A stretch of DNA of 64,000 bases from Spirosoma radiotolerans (GTDB taxonomy: Bacteria > Bacteroidota > Bacteroidia > Cytophagales > Spirosomataceae), in the NCBI RefSeq assembly GCF_000974425.1, contig NZ_CP010429.1:2604001-2668000 (forward strand). The letters run 5' to 3'. Under the pieces are notes generated by a model that saw only the letters and a program-made list of their open reading frames with translations, made no database searches and was not told the origin of the DNA. Of the stretch, positions 16,560 through 26,176 are shown piece by piece. The position numbers and the translations under genes are program-made. How positions within the stretch are numbered: the first letter of the stretch is position 1; each line of letters begins with the position of its first letter.

Positions 16560-17219
16560 TTATTTCCTCACCCACGTTTCCATCCGCTCTCTAAACGTTT
16601 CTACTTTGGCTTTAGAAACTAGTTGGATATACATGTTGTAGGGATTCTGGCGGTAGTAATCCTGGTGATACCCTTCGGCGGGGTAGAAGGCCGTATAGGG
16701 AACCACCTGCGTAACAACTCGCCCCTGGTGATGTCCGGACGCATTTTCCCGCTGAATGGCTGCTATGATGCGGGCTTTCTCCTGAGGTGTTCGGTAAAAC
16801 ACCACCGAGCGGTAATGCTTCCCAATATCGGGACCTTGCCGATTGAGTTGAGTGGCATCGTGGCCGGCAAAAAACGCATCCAGCAGTACGTCATACGAAA
16901 TAACGTCGGGGCTGTAATAAACCTGTACCGCTTCGGCGTGTCCCGTTTGGTCGGTGCCAACCTGTTCGTACGTGGGGTAGGCCAGATCACCACCGGCATA
17001 GCCTGAAACGGCCACCCGTACTCCCTTCAGCGATTTCATTTCCTCCTGAACGGCCCAGAAACAGCCACCCGCCACGGTTGCTACAGCCTCGCCGGGTTGC
17101 AGACCAGGGAGTTTGGCTGGGTTCGTATCAATAACGGTCGCGGTTTTCTCGGCTGGGTGCTGTTGGCAACCCGCTAAAAACAAGGCAGCCAGAATAAATA
17201 GGTGAACGAGTAATTTCAT
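16560..17219 (-). CDS. msrA: Peptide methionine sulfoxide reductase MsrA, lipoprotein form
   Basis: 219 residues. Reduces the S-epimer of methionine sulfoxide in proteins. The catalytic Cys53 is in GGCFWAVQEE; GYAGGDLAYPTYEQV, TGHAEAVQVYY and YHQDYYRQNPYNMY are further family motifs. The N-terminus is a lipoprotein signal (LFLAGCQQ, Cys18), so this copy repairs periplasmic or outer-membrane proteins and needs a reductant there. Resolving cysteines typical of the C-terminal extension are not seen. No MsrB domain is fused. Confidence 0.96.
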   Translation of the reverse strand: MKLLVHLFILAALFLAGCQQHPAEKTATVIDTNPAKLPGLQPGEAVATVAGGCFWAVQEEMKSLKGVRVAVSGYAGGDLAYPTYEQVGTDQTGHAEAVQVYYSPDVISYDVLLDAFFAGHDATQLNRQGPDIGKHYRSVVFYRTPQEKARIIAAIQRENASGHHQGRVVTQVVPYTAFYPAEGYHQDYYRQNPYNMYIQLVSKAKVETFRERMETWVRK

Positions 17220-17291
17220 GAGATAGCCTTACACGTAGATTAACACAAAAGCGGGGTAGTGGGTTGCGTAAAAGTAACGCCCTTTAGGCCT

Positions 17292-17299
17292 TAACTTTG
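17292..17299 (+). promoter_or_regulatory. Probable -7 element of the miaE promoter
   Basis: TAACTTTG matches TAnnTTTG, 70 nt upstream of the miaE ATG. The nearest TTG (17264-17266) is 25 nt upstream, slightly long for the -33 element. Confidence 0.5.
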
Positions 17300-17368
17300 T
17301 TCGTTGGCCCACTGCTACCAATTGTAACCTATTGCTTATGAACCGCAGGGTATTGCGGCTATATCTGT

Positions 17369-17965
17369 ATGTCACTAACGACTTTAGGGCTCGAACTGCC
17401 CACAGACCCGCGTTGGGTCAACATTGCCGAAATGAATATCGGCGAAATTTTGGTTGATCATGCCTGGTGCGAACAAAAGGCCGCATCGTCGTGTATTTCG
17501 CTGATTGTCCAGTATTTCGATCAGCCAACGCTGGTTGATACGTTAACGCCCATCGTATCCGAAGAGTGGGGGCACTTTCACCGGGTATTAAAAGAGCTTC
17601 AAAAACGGGATATCCCGCTGGGACGGCATCGAAAAGATGAATACGTTAATCAGGTACGAACCCGGTTGCGTCGGTCGATTAACGATTACAAAGAGCAGAT
17701 GATGGACAATCTGCTGATGAATGCCCTGATTGAAGCCCGAAGTTGCGAACGCTTTAAGCTCCTGTCGGAGCAAATCGCCGATGAAAGCCTGCGAAAGTTT
17801 TACCGCGAACTGATGATTTCAGAAGCCGGTCATTACCGCACATTCATTGATTTGGCCGAAGCCTATCTGCCCGCCGAACGTGTCCGGAAGCGGTGGAAGG
17901 AGTTTCTGGCAGTAGAAGCTGACATTATAGCAAAATTGGGCGTCCGTAGTGATCGAATGCACTGA
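17369..17965 (+). CDS. miaE: tRNA-(ms2io6A)-hydroxylase MiaE
   Basis: 198 residues, ferritin-like di-iron enzyme that hydroxylates the isopentenyl group of ms2i6A at position 37 of tRNAs reading U-starting codons. Iron ligands are seen in the helices NIGEILVDHAWCEQKAA, SEEWGHFHRVLKEL, ALIEARSCERFKLL and MISEAGHYRTFIDLA. The protein is of normal length. The next gene starts 95 nt later on the same strand. Confidence 0.93.
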   Translation: MSLTTLGLELPTDPRWVNIAEMNIGEILVDHAWCEQKAASSCISLIVQYFDQPTLVDTLTPIVSEEWGHFHRVLKELQKRDIPLGRHRKDEYVNQVRTRLRRSINDYKEQMMDNLLMNALIEARSCERFKLLSEQIADESLRKFYRELMISEAGHYRTFIDLAEAYLPAERVRKRWKEFLAVEADIIAKLGVRSDRMH

Positions 17966-18060
17966 GCAGATCAAGGAATTTATCGACTCGTTTGTCCCGA
18001 ACTGAGTAAAGCGTGGGTTATCTTTACTGTTCGGCTGAACACGTACTCACCGAAGCACGA

Positions 18061-21000
18061 ATGACTTTTCTTCGCCAAACGGCTAAACGAATTTTTGATA
18101 CCCACGGTCCTAGCTTACGCGACGTTTGGGTGATTTTGCCGACGCGCCGGGCTGTGTCCGTTTTTTTAGATGAACTGGCGGCTCTTTCTGACCGGCCTTT
18201 TCTGGCTCCCCACGCCCTCGCTGTCGACGATTTTATTACCCAGGCTGCGGGTGTCCAATTGATCGATTCGGTTAGTTTACTATTTGACCTTTACGACGTT
18301 TTTAGAGAAATCGACCCATTGGTTGAGTTTGAACAGTTTATCGGTTGGGCATCGGTGTTGTTAGCTGATTTCGACCGGATCGATCAATACCTCGTTAGCC
18401 CAACGGAACTCTTTAGTTACCTCACGGCAGCCAAAACCCTCGAACGCTGGCAGGTCGATATGCCGTCGACGGCCAAACCCATTGCAGAAACGCCTGGTAC
18501 GGCCCGCTACTTCAAGCTGTTTGAGAACCTGCAAACGGCTTACCATGCCCTGCATGAACGCCTGAACGAACAAGGACTTGCTTACCGGGGAATGGCCTAT
18601 CGGTTGCTGGCGCAGAACGTCGAGTCGCTGATTCGGGATAATCTGGCCTATGAGCGGGTTTATTTTGTCGGGTTCAATGCGCTCAGCCGGGCTGAGGAAC
18701 ACATCATTCGGGTGCTAGTCGATGCTCAAAAGGCCGAACTCATCTGGGACGCCGACCAGTATTACATGGACGACCGCCGTCAGGAAGCAGGCGAATTCCT
18801 GCGACGATATAAAGAAAATGGCTGGTTTTTTTCGAAACAGAACCACGCCGATTTGGTCCAGCAATCCAACAATCTGCTCGGAACGGAGAAAAACATTCGC
18901 GTAGTCGGCGTGGCCAATGCCAGCATGCAGACGAAAGTGGCCGGTAAGATTTATAGCGAGTGGCAACAGGCCGGGCCTATAGGACAGGGGAATAACACGA
19001 GCCGTTCGCCCAGAACGGCCATTGTGCTGGCCGATGAAACCCTGCTTGTGCCGGTGCTGTATGCGCTCGACGAAAACGTGACGGACTTAAACGTGACGAT
19101 GGGACTGTCGTTGCGCTCGTCGCTGATGTTCACCCTGGTCGATACGCTGTTTGAGATGCAGCGAACGGTACATGAATTCCGGACACGGGATGGGCGTGAT
19201 CTGAAGATTCCCAAATTTCATCACCGCCACATAGTAAAGCTGCTGAATCACCCGTTCCTGAAGCAGTATGAGCGTATTCGCGGACTCATGTGGCCGGGGG
19301 AGGTGTTGCCCAATGGCGACGTGCTACCGCCCGAACCCCTCTTTCAGTGGATTGCCAAAGAAATTGTCAAGAACCAGCGGGTCTACCTGACCGAACAGGA
19401 AATAAGAGAGCTAGGACAGAACGATCCGCTTGTGCAGGTACTGTTCACACGTTGGCCCAATGAAGAGCCAATGAAGGCTATTCAGACATTTTACGAGCTG
19501 ATCGAACTCCTGCGCGATGTGTATCGGACTAGTCAGGATGCCATCGAAATTGAGTACCTATATCTGTTTTTCACCCTGCTCAAGCAACTCGAAGCAACCC
19601 TGGAGCGGCAGGGAAGCGTGGGGAAAGGGGCACGCAACGGCCGTCAGGCTACGGGCCAGGCCGAGGTTACCGTGCGAAGCTTTCGGCAATTTCTGTATGA
19701 ATTAATTCGGCAGACATCCATCCCGTTCACCAGCGAAGGAAAAAGCCAGTTGCAAATCATGGGGATGCTCGAAACGAGGGCGCTGGATTTCGATCGGGTT
19801 ATTATCCTGTCCGTAAACGAAGGGATTCTACCCCAGTCGCGGAAACTTAACTCGCTGATTCCGTTCGATATAGCTTCGGAACTGCTCCTGCCTACGTATC
19901 GGGAGCAGGAAGCCGTTATGGCCTACCACTTTTACCGGCTCCTGCAGCGAGCCAGTGACGTGGTGTTGTTGTATACCACCTCAACTGATGCATATGGAAG
20001 CAGTAAAGGGGAGCCGAGCCGGTTTATCCGACAACTGGAACATGAACTCGTGCCCCGTTCCAAAGGCCTTGTTCGCATAAGCCGCCCGACGGTTCGCTTT
20101 GGGCGGTCAACCGAGCAGGCCGGTGCCGATTTGGCCCAACTGCGGGTGCAAAAAACGGAACGCATACGGGACGATCTAATTAAATTGCTCACCACAAAAG
20201 GCTTATATCCGTCCTACCTGAACCAGTTTGTGAGTTGCTCGATGCGCTTCTATTTCAGCCGGATTGTGAACATCAGTGAGGAGGAAGATATTGAGGAGAA
20301 AATGGGGGCTGCCGAATTCGGAAGTTGGCTGCACAAAGTGATGGAGCGCCTGGATCTGGACTATCGCCTGAAAGGGTTACCCATCGACGAGTCGATTATC
20401 AAGAACCTGCTGGAAGAAGAATTTGCCAGTTCCATGAAAGGGCGGGTCATTGAATCGGGAATGAACCTGTTGCTCTATGACCTGGCTCAGAAACTGATGC
20501 TCGATTTCCAGCGTCAGCAAAATGCCCTCACGGGTCTTACCGTCATCGGTACCGAGCAAACCCTGGAAACGTACCTGACAGTTTCTGTGGAGGGCCGTGC
20601 GCCGATCCGGGTGCGTATTGCGGGTAAAATTGACCGCATCGAGCAATTTGGTGATCAGATTCGCATTGTCGATTATAAAACCGGTAAGGTTGATCTGTCC
20701 GACAAAACACCTATCGGCCTGATTGACAAGCTACTGAATGACGGAAAGGAAGATAAAATGCGGCAGTTGTGGCTATACCGATACCTGGCCCTCAAAAACA
20801 TCAGCGACTATGGCGGACTGCCCCGTGACAGAGCCAAGAAGGACATTTTTAAGGCGGAGGGCTTGCCGGTTGAAGCGGGTTTCTATTCATTCCGCGATGT
20901 GAACGGTGGCTTCAAATCAAACCCGGTCCGGTTTGGCGACAATGACAGCCCGGCCCAATACATTAAAGATTCAGAGGATTTATTGCGTCAACTCATTGAG

Positions 21001-21090
21001 CGCTTGCTCGACCTAAACGAGCCGTTCAAGAAAACCGACCAAATAGAAACCTGTCAGTTCTGCGATTACAAGGGCATTTGCGGAAGATAA
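18061..21090 (+). CDS. AddB-like PD-(D/E)XK nuclease/helicase-fold protein
   Basis: 1009 residues from ATG 18061 (a GTG at 18013 is an alternative). The N-terminal two thirds resemble an inactivated UvrD-like helicase; GMLETRALDFDRVIILSVNEG is the motif-V-like region. The C-terminal nuclease has the order of AddB: first Cys in QFVSCSMRFYF, the active site GKIDRIEQFGDQIRIVDYKTGK (as GKIDRIEQF, then IVDYKTGK), and a last Cys cluster CQFCDYKGICG, predicted to bind a 4Fe-4S cluster. It would process DNA ends in recombination repair. Its usual partner AddA (UvrD helicase plus nuclease) is not next to it. Confidence 0.88.
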   Translation: MTFLRQTAKRIFDTHGPSLRDVWVILPTRRAVSVFLDELAALSDRPFLAPHALAVDDFITQAAGVQLIDSVSLLFDLYDVFREIDPLVEFEQFIGWASVLLADFDRIDQYLVSPTELFSYLTAAKTLERWQVDMPSTAKPIAETPGTARYFKLFENLQTAYHALHERLNEQGLAYRGMAYRLLAQNVESLIRDNLAYERVYFVGFNALSRAEEHIIRVLVDAQKAELIWDADQYYMDDRRQEAGEFLRRYKENGWFFSKQNHADLVQQSNNLLGTEKNIRVVGVANASMQTKVAGKIYSEWQQAGPIGQGNNTSRSPRTAIVLADETLLVPVLYALDENVTDLNVTMGLSLRSSLMFTLVDTLFEMQRTVHEFRTRDGRDLKIPKFHHRHIVKLLNHPFLKQYERIRGLMWPGEVLPNGDVLPPEPLFQWIAKEIVKNQRVYLTEQEIRELGQNDPLVQVLFTRWPNEEPMKAIQTFYELIELLRDVYRTSQDAIEIEYLYLFFTLLKQLEATLERQGSVGKGARNGRQATGQAEVTVRSFRQFLYELIRQTSIPFTSEGKSQLQIMGMLETRALDFDRVIILSVNEGILPQSRKLNSLIPFDIASELLLPTYREQEAVMAYHFYRLLQRASDVVLLYTTSTDAYGSSKGEPSRFIRQLEHELVPRSKGLVRISRPTVRFGRSTEQAGADLAQLRVQKTERIRDDLIKLLTTKGLYPSYLNQFVSCSMRFYFSRIVNISEEEDIEEKMGAAEFGSWLHKVMERLDLDYRLKGLPIDESIIKNLLEEEFASSMKGRVIESGMNLLLYDLAQKLMLDFQRQQNALTGLTVIGTEQTLETYLTVSVEGRAPIRVRIAGKIDRIEQFGDQIRIVDYKTGKVDLSDKTPIGLIDKLLNDGKEDKMRQLWLYRYLALKNISDYGGLPRDRAKKDIFKAEGLPVEAGFYSFRDVNGGFKSNPVRFGDNDSPAQYIKDSEDLLRQLIERLLDLNEPFKKTDQIETCQFCDYKGICGR

Positions 21091-21362
21091 GTGCTGGTGA
21101 AGAAGGAAGGCTTGGTAATCTGATAATTTACTGGACCGAATTACTTTTGACCAGCTATTTTATTCTGTTTACCACTGATAAACTTATGAAAAAGACAATA
21201 GGGTCCATACGCGGCTAAGTCTGTAATAGGAACCAGTTTAACGTAGTGCTCATTAATCGAACAGGCTTATTTCTGCCCACTTATCGGGAAGGATCAATGG
21301 GAAGATGAGTCTTGTCGGGAGATGGAATAAACTGAGATGCCATTTCCCCGGTTTATAGTCAG

Positions 21363-22721
21363 ATGCGGGTCAATGATGAAGTAATCTTGTTCTTTTCAGT
21401 CTTGAAATGGCTATTTATTGCCAGTCTCATCGGCTGTCTGGTTGGTTTTGTTGCTTCAGGATTTATTCGTTCGCTGCATTATGTCATTGAACAGAGTAAT
21501 CAATACCAGCATATTTTTTACTTACTACCCCTCAGTTTTTTTCTGGCTAATCTGCTTAGCCAGTTTGTGCTCAAGAGACACCTGGGAACCGATACCCTGA
21601 TCGATGCCATCAATAAAAACTATGGTAAGCTGGAGGGGAGCTTCATTCCCACGAAAGTCGTCAATGTGGTGCTGATTCTGGCTACGGGAGGCTCGGCTGG
21701 TAAAGAAAGTCCCTGCGCCCAGATTGGGGCAGGTATCGGCAGTGTGTGTGCCAGTTTATTCCGGGTGAATGACATTGATCGCCGGAAGATGGTCCTTTGC
21801 GGCTTTTGTGCTGGATTTGCCTGCGTCTTTGGGGCTCCTATTGCGGGTGCATTATTTGGGATTGAGGTGCTGGCCGTTGGCGTGATTTTCTATGATGTTT
21901 TATTGCCCGCTTTTATTGCTTCTGTGACAGCCTATCAGGTTTCGTCAGCCCTTGGCGTTACTTTTTTTTATTATCCTCTGAAATTTATTCCAGCCTTTGG
22001 TCAGGGGTTCTTCATTCAGTTGATAGTGGGCGGCATAGTCTTTGGTTTATGTGCCTTCGCCCTAGTACGGGCCATTCAACAAAGTACCCTGGCAACCAAC
22101 GCCATTCCGCTCTGGCGCCCTTTAAAAGGTTTTCTGGGTGGGGTCATTCTGGTTGTTTTGACCCTTTTGTTTTCACGGGATTATTTGGGGCTGGGCCTCA
22201 ATCTGATGGAAGACTGTATCAAAGGCTATTCAGTAAATAGATTCGCCTTTTTGCTGAAAGCCATTTTTACAATCATCACATTGAGCATCAGTCGGAGCGG
22301 CAGTGTCATTACGCCTATACTCTTTATTGGCGCGACGGCGGGGGGCTCCTTCGCCCAACTGGTTGGAGCAGATCAATCGACCTTTGCGGCTATTGGCTTT
22401 GTGAGCCTGTTAGCGGGAACAACCAACACGCCCATTGCTACCAGTATTTTGGCCATCGAGCTGTTTGGCGCGTCAATAGCACCTTATGCAGCCGTATCCT
22501 GCGTGCTTAGTTACCTGATGTCGGGTCACCAAAGTTTATACGCTTCCCAGCGATTAATCATCCCTAAATCAGGAGCCATTGCCATCAGGCCAGGCCTTTC
22601 TATCGGAAGCCTGTCAGCAGACCGAAAACCGACCGACATTCGACTTTCGAGCTGGTTACAGCGACTAAAGTCGTTCTTTAACGGCTTAGCTGGACGGAAA
22701 AATGGCGCAAAAGATGAGTAA
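21363..22721 (+). CDS. ClC-family chloride channel/transporter
   Basis: 452 residues with about ten to twelve membrane helices. The anion-pathway motifs are GGSAGKESPCAQIGAG (residues 109-124; Glu115 corresponds to the gating Glu of GREGP) and the second-half SVITPILFIGATAGG. The gating Glu suggests a proton-coupled exchanger, though this cannot be settled by sequence. No CBS domains follow; the tail is short and basic. A 272-nt spacer of no evident content lies upstream, and the two-component system starts 101 nt downstream. Confidence 0.92.
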   Translation: MRVNDEVILFFSVLKWLFIASLIGCLVGFVASGFIRSLHYVIEQSNQYQHIFYLLPLSFFLANLLSQFVLKRHLGTDTLIDAINKNYGKLEGSFIPTKVVNVVLILATGGSAGKESPCAQIGAGIGSVCASLFRVNDIDRRKMVLCGFCAGFACVFGAPIAGALFGIEVLAVGVIFYDVLLPAFIASVTAYQVSSALGVTFFYYPLKFIPAFGQGFFIQLIVGGIVFGLCAFALVRAIQQSTLATNAIPLWRPLKGFLGGVILVVLTLLFSRDYLGLGLNLMEDCIKGYSVNRFAFLLKAIFTIITLSISRSGSVITPILFIGATAGGSFAQLVGADQSTFAAIGFVSLLAGTTNTPIATSILAIELFGASIAPYAAVSCVLSYLMSGHQSLYASQRLIIPKSGAIAIRPGLSIGSLSADRKPTDIRLSSWLQRLKSFFNGLAGRKNGAKDE

Positions 22722-22822
22722 TTCAATAGAATTGGGACGTTTGGTGAATGCCGCAGGGAGGCTCACATATGTCAGCCAGAGACCATGTCGCTTGGCAGGA
22801 TGCTCAGGAAACTATAGGTATT

Positions 22823-23497
22823 ATGAAAATTCTACTCGTTGAAGACGAAGTAAGTCTGGCCTCGTTCATTCGCAAAGGTGTGGAGAGCGAAGGGTATGAA
22901 ATTGATCTGGCTTATGATGGGCTGGTGGGCCAAAGCCTGGCCGACAACAAGACCTACGACGTTATTGTGCTCGATGTCAACCTGCCCCATATAAATGGGT
23001 TTGACCTGTGTCGGCATATCAAACGGGAGACGCCCCGCCAGTCGGTTATGCTGCTTACGGCGCTGGACAGCCTTCCCGATAAAGAAAGCGGGTTTGGAGC
23101 CGGTGCCGACGATTACCTGGTTAAGCCCTTTGAATTCCGGGAGTTGATGTTGCGAATCAAAGCCCTGGCCCGGCGAAATAGTGACTTTAGCGGCTTGAAA
23201 ACCGTACTGCGTGTGGCCGATCTGGAGCTTAATACGGAGGCTCATTCGGTTTTCCGGGCCGGGCAGCGGATTGATCTGACCGCCCGGGAGTACGCCCTGC
23301 TCGAATACCTAATGGTCAATCAGGGTCGAACTGTCAGCCGGGTCGACATTGCCGAAAAAGTATGGGATCTGCATTTCGATACGAGCACAAATGTGATTGA
23401 CGTGTATATCAATTACCTGCGCAAAAAAATTGATAAAGACTACAGCCCGAAACTATTGCATACGATCATTGGGATGGGCTACGTCTTACGGGGCTGA
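22823..23497 (+). CDS. OmpR-family response regulator
   Basis: 224 residues from ATG 22823 (MKILLVEDEV); the frame opens upstream at 22748 but those residues do not belong to the fold. Receiver domain 1-115 with acidic pocket EDE (7-9), phospho-acceptor Asp51 in VIVLDVNLPHINGF and Lys101 in DDYLVKPFEF. A winged-helix DNA-binding domain (130-224) contains LTAREYALLEYLM and TNVIDVYINYLRKKID. Two bases separate it from the histidine kinase gene, so they form one operon. This kind is close to CusR/QseB-type regulators. Confidence 0.95.
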   Translation: MKILLVEDEVSLASFIRKGVESEGYEIDLAYDGLVGQSLADNKTYDVIVLDVNLPHINGFDLCRHIKRETPRQSVMLLTALDSLPDKESGFGAGADDYLVKPFEFRELMLRIKALARRNSDFSGLKTVLRVADLELNTEAHSVFRAGQRIDLTAREYALLEYLMVNQGRTVSRVDIAEKVWDLHFDTSTNVIDVYINYLRKKIDKDYSPKLLHTIIGMGYVLRG

Positions 23498-23499
23498 TT

Positions 23500-24888
23500 A
23501 TGCAGATTAAACATAAACTCATTCTCTGGTTTTCGTCGTTGGTGGCCAGTATTCTGGTTATTTTCTCGGTTTATGTGTACAGCACCTACGCCAGTTTCCG
23601 ACAGCGTTCCATCGAAGACCGGTTGGCCCGGAAAGCCCGGGTTACGGAGCAACTGCTCACACTGAGAGGAGCGGTGGCAGGCAGCGTGATTACATCCATG
23701 CCCGAGCAGGTCGAGCTTGTCTATTCGCCGTCCGACAGTTTAATTTATAATAGCCAGCAAACCAACGACTTTGTGGCTGAACCCGCTTTCCGAAGTCGGG
23801 TTCGGCGGGAGCGACTTGTCCGGTTTCAATACGAAAGTCCCGGTCATTTGTATCCTAAAGATGGCGTCGCCCTAACCTACGCGGGCGTCTCACCGTCGCC
23901 CGATGGCCGGGAGTACGTCGCCATCGCCACTGCCTACGATCAGGACGGCTATCAGCGACAAAAAGATCTACGCGATCTTTTTATCATTGGGAATGCGGTA
24001 TCCATTGGACTGGTCATTCTGATGGGGTACCTGTTTGCCCGTCAGGCCCTCAAGCCACTAAACAGTCTGATCGACCAGATCAATACGCCCGAAGCCAGTT
24101 CGCTGACCTTCCGACTGCGGGCCAACAACCCACAGGATGAGGTGGGTGTGCTGGCGCAGGCCTTTAATGACCTGCTTACTCGGCAAGAGCGGCTGGTCGA
24201 AAATCAACGCTCGTTTATTGCCCAGGCGTCGCACGAATTACGCACGCCCCTGACTACTATTAAAGGCTGGCTGGAAACGTCTATGCTGTACGACGCCGAC
24301 GCCGAGAGCCTCAAACGGGGTATGGCCCAGGCGGTCAAAGAACTGGATAAACTTACCGCTCTGTCCAATGGGCTGTTGCAACTGGCCCGTATTGATGGTG
24401 TAGATGCCCAGCTTGACCGGCAGCCACTCGAATTGGTTGAAGTTGTACTCGATGCGGCCGATACATTTAGTAAACAGCATAGCGGACAATCGCTATCGTT
24501 GCAACTCAGTGACGGGATACTCGAACAAAGCATACCAGTCATGATCCGGGGCAATGCTTATCTGCTTCGAACGGCGTTGTTGAATCTGCTGGACAATGCG
24601 GCCAAATATTCGGGTGGACAGCCGGTTACGCTTTGTCTGGAAATGGATACCGAAGAACGGTCGCGTATTCGAATCGAAGATCGGGGTATCGGCCTGACGC
24701 CTGGCGAAGAAGAACGGGTGTTGCTGCCCCTGGTTCGAGGGTCTAACGTGCAGGCAATCGATGGTTTCGGCATTGGCTTAACGCTGGCACATCGGATTAT
24801 AACCATCCATCAGGGGAAGCTACGGCTGCGTCCCCGCCCGGGAGGGGGAACGATCACCGACATTACCCTACCCTTACAACCCGCTTAA
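23500..24888 (+). CDS. Sensor histidine kinase
   Basis: 462 residues. Membrane helices at about 9-29 and 160-180 enclose a periplasmic sensor of about 130 residues. A HAMP domain (180-235) is followed by the dimerisation box with His245 in ASHELRTPLTTIKGW, then N-box LLNLLDNAAKYSGG, G1 IEDRGIGLTP and G2 GFGIGLTLAHRI. It phosphorylates the regulator encoded 2 nt upstream. The stimulus is unknown; the nearby ClC gene is a possible target or neighbour only. Confidence 0.95.
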   Translation: MQIKHKLILWFSSLVASILVIFSVYVYSTYASFRQRSIEDRLARKARVTEQLLTLRGAVAGSVITSMPEQVELVYSPSDSLIYNSQQTNDFVAEPAFRSRVRRERLVRFQYESPGHLYPKDGVALTYAGVSPSPDGREYVAIATAYDQDGYQRQKDLRDLFIIGNAVSIGLVILMGYLFARQALKPLNSLIDQINTPEASSLTFRLRANNPQDEVGVLAQAFNDLLTRQERLVENQRSFIAQASHELRTPLTTIKGWLETSMLYDADAESLKRGMAQAVKELDKLTALSNGLLQLARIDGVDAQLDRQPLELVEVVLDAADTFSKQHSGQSLSLQLSDGILEQSIPVMIRGNAYLLRTALLNLLDNAAKYSGGQPVTLCLEMDTEERSRIRIEDRGIGLTPGEEERVLLPLVRGSNVQAIDGFGIGLTLAHRIITIHQGKLRLRPRPGGGTITDITLPLQPA

Positions 24889-25065
24889 TAACTTCCACGT
24901 TTTCATCTGGTTCATAATGGGTAACTCAATGCCTATGGATATGCCTAGCGAGGTTAGGACAAACCCGATGGCTAGCACAATCCAGTAAAACGTTTTATCG
25001 TTCTTGACCGGATGCCCACATGCTTGTTGACCTATGAATAAAAAAATGGAAAGGTAGATGACGGA
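24874..25065 (-). pseudogene. Possible remnant of a small membrane-protein gene
   Basis: A minus-strand frame, open from a TAG at 25066-25068, reads SVIYLSIFLFIGQQACGHPV, then KNDKTFYWIVLAIGFVLTSL, then GISIGIELPIMNQMKTW and a stop at 24874. The composition is that of a real two-helix membrane segment, but no ATG, GTG or TTG opens it and the 3' end overlaps the histidine kinase stop. A decayed gene or a fragment is more likely than an active one. Confidence 0.3.
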
Positions 25066-25098
25066 CTACCAAGTGCTGATTTGGCAGTCCGTCTACCT
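25052..25098. terminator. Imperfect hairpin at the end of the DUF2141 gene
   Basis: AGGTAG (52-57) and ACGGACT (61-67) pair with 25086-25098, with a 3-nt bulge and one mismatch, loop TGCTGA-like. The DUF2141 stop codon (25093-25095) lies in the stem. Confidence 0.45.
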
Positions 25099-25521
25099 GA
25101 CGTTGACTGTTACCGTCAGGCCCGTGGGGGGAACCCGAAGGATAGCTTGCTCAAACGTCGGCGGGCCACTCACGCCCCCTCGGGCGTCATTCGAGATACC
25201 GTATGCCTCTCTTGGTATGCGAAACAGGTTGTAATCGAGACGATGGTTGCCGTTCTCGTCGTGCACCACTCCCAGGGCATAATTACCGGCGGGCAATCGG
25301 TCGAATACGAATAGGCTGGTTAGCTCTTCAATGGGGACTTCCACGCAGCGCAAGGCCTTTTTGTCATCGGAGGGGAACCCATCTGCTGAGTTGAAGAGCC
25401 AGATTTTGCAATGTCCCTTGTCGGTTTCAAAGCCGGTTACGTTGACCGTTAGCGCGCCTTGTGCGAACATAGACGTGGTCCACAGAGCTTGCAGCACCAC
25501 CCAGGTCAGGATTGTTTTCAT
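25093..25521 (-). CDS. Secreted DUF2141 domain protein
   Basis: 142 residues. Signal peptide MKTILTWVVLQALWTTSMFAQ, then one DUF2141 beta-sandwich: LTVNVTGFETDKGHCKIWLF, LPAGNYALGVVHDENGN and the conserved end REAYGISNDARGGVSGPPTFEQA. The family is periplasmic or secreted and of unknown function; it resembles a transthyretin-like fold. It may be transcribed with the DUF1772 gene, 76 nt upstream on the same strand. Confidence 0.92.
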   Translation of the reverse strand: MKTILTWVVLQALWTTSMFAQGALTVNVTGFETDKGHCKIWLFNSADGFPSDDKKALRCVEVPIEELTSLFVFDRLPAGNYALGVVHDENGNHRLDYNLFRIPREAYGISNDARGGVSGPPTFEQAILRVPPTGLTVTVNVR

Positions 25522-25597
25522 CGTGTTTTACTTGGTTGTAGACTTTAATGGAGTCGACTGAGCGTAATTTAATTGGGTCCGATGAGACATTAGTGGA

Positions 25598-26056
25598 CTA
25601 AAAAATGGCTCCGGCGGCTAAGAGTGTCAGTCCGATCAGGCCCCCCGCTACCCGAATCCGGTGAAAATTCACCCACCGGTCGCGCAGTTGCGCCCAATGG
25701 GTAGGTAGCGCCGATGGGTCCCAGCTTACAATCTGCATTACGATGGGCACTTCGATTCGTACCGTGACGATCAGCGCCGTCAGGAAGCAGCCGAAGCCCG
25801 CCAGCGTAAGCCAGAACGTTGTCGGCTGGCTATCAAAGGACAGGTACAGCGTGGGCAGGGTAGAAAGCAGCCCCAGGGGCGTTAGGAATGTCATCAAGCC
25901 CGCCATGTTCTGATTTAGCCGGTGGGTAATGGCCAGAAACACGCCTGGCTCGAATGTATTTAGAGAACGGCTCAGTGCCAGCCAAGGACCCCAGTACATA
26001 CCGCCAACTAAGGCTGACAGGACCAGATTGAAGAGTTCGAAGAATTTAAGTGTCAT
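25598..26056 (-). CDS. DUF1772 (anthrone-oxygenase-like) membrane protein
   Basis: 152 residues from ATG 26056 (MTLKFFELFNLVLSALVGGM); a longer frame to 26155 would occupy the divergent promoter region. Four membrane helices at about 6-26, 50-70, 80-100 and 130-150. The conserved RIEVPIVMQI and WVNFHRIRVAGGL segments are those of DUF1772. Fungal relatives are anthrone oxygenases, but bacterial function is unknown. It is divergent from the AraC-type gene and probably its target. Confidence 0.85.
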   Translation of the reverse strand: MTLKFFELFNLVLSALVGGMYWGPWLALSRSLNTFEPGVFLAITHRLNQNMAGLMTFLTPLGLLSTLPTLYLSFDSQPTTFWLTLAGFGCFLTALIVTVRIEVPIVMQIVSWDPSALPTHWAQLRDRWVNFHRIRVAGGLIGLTLLAAGAIF

Positions 26057-26176
26057 TGCAGTAAGTGGTTGTATAGTGTGTCCAAACATTGGTTCTGTTT
26101 TAAACATGGCAAAGATCCTGCTCATTATATACAGAAAATACCTACGTTTAGCCAATAAATAGTCGTATTCAGTCAG

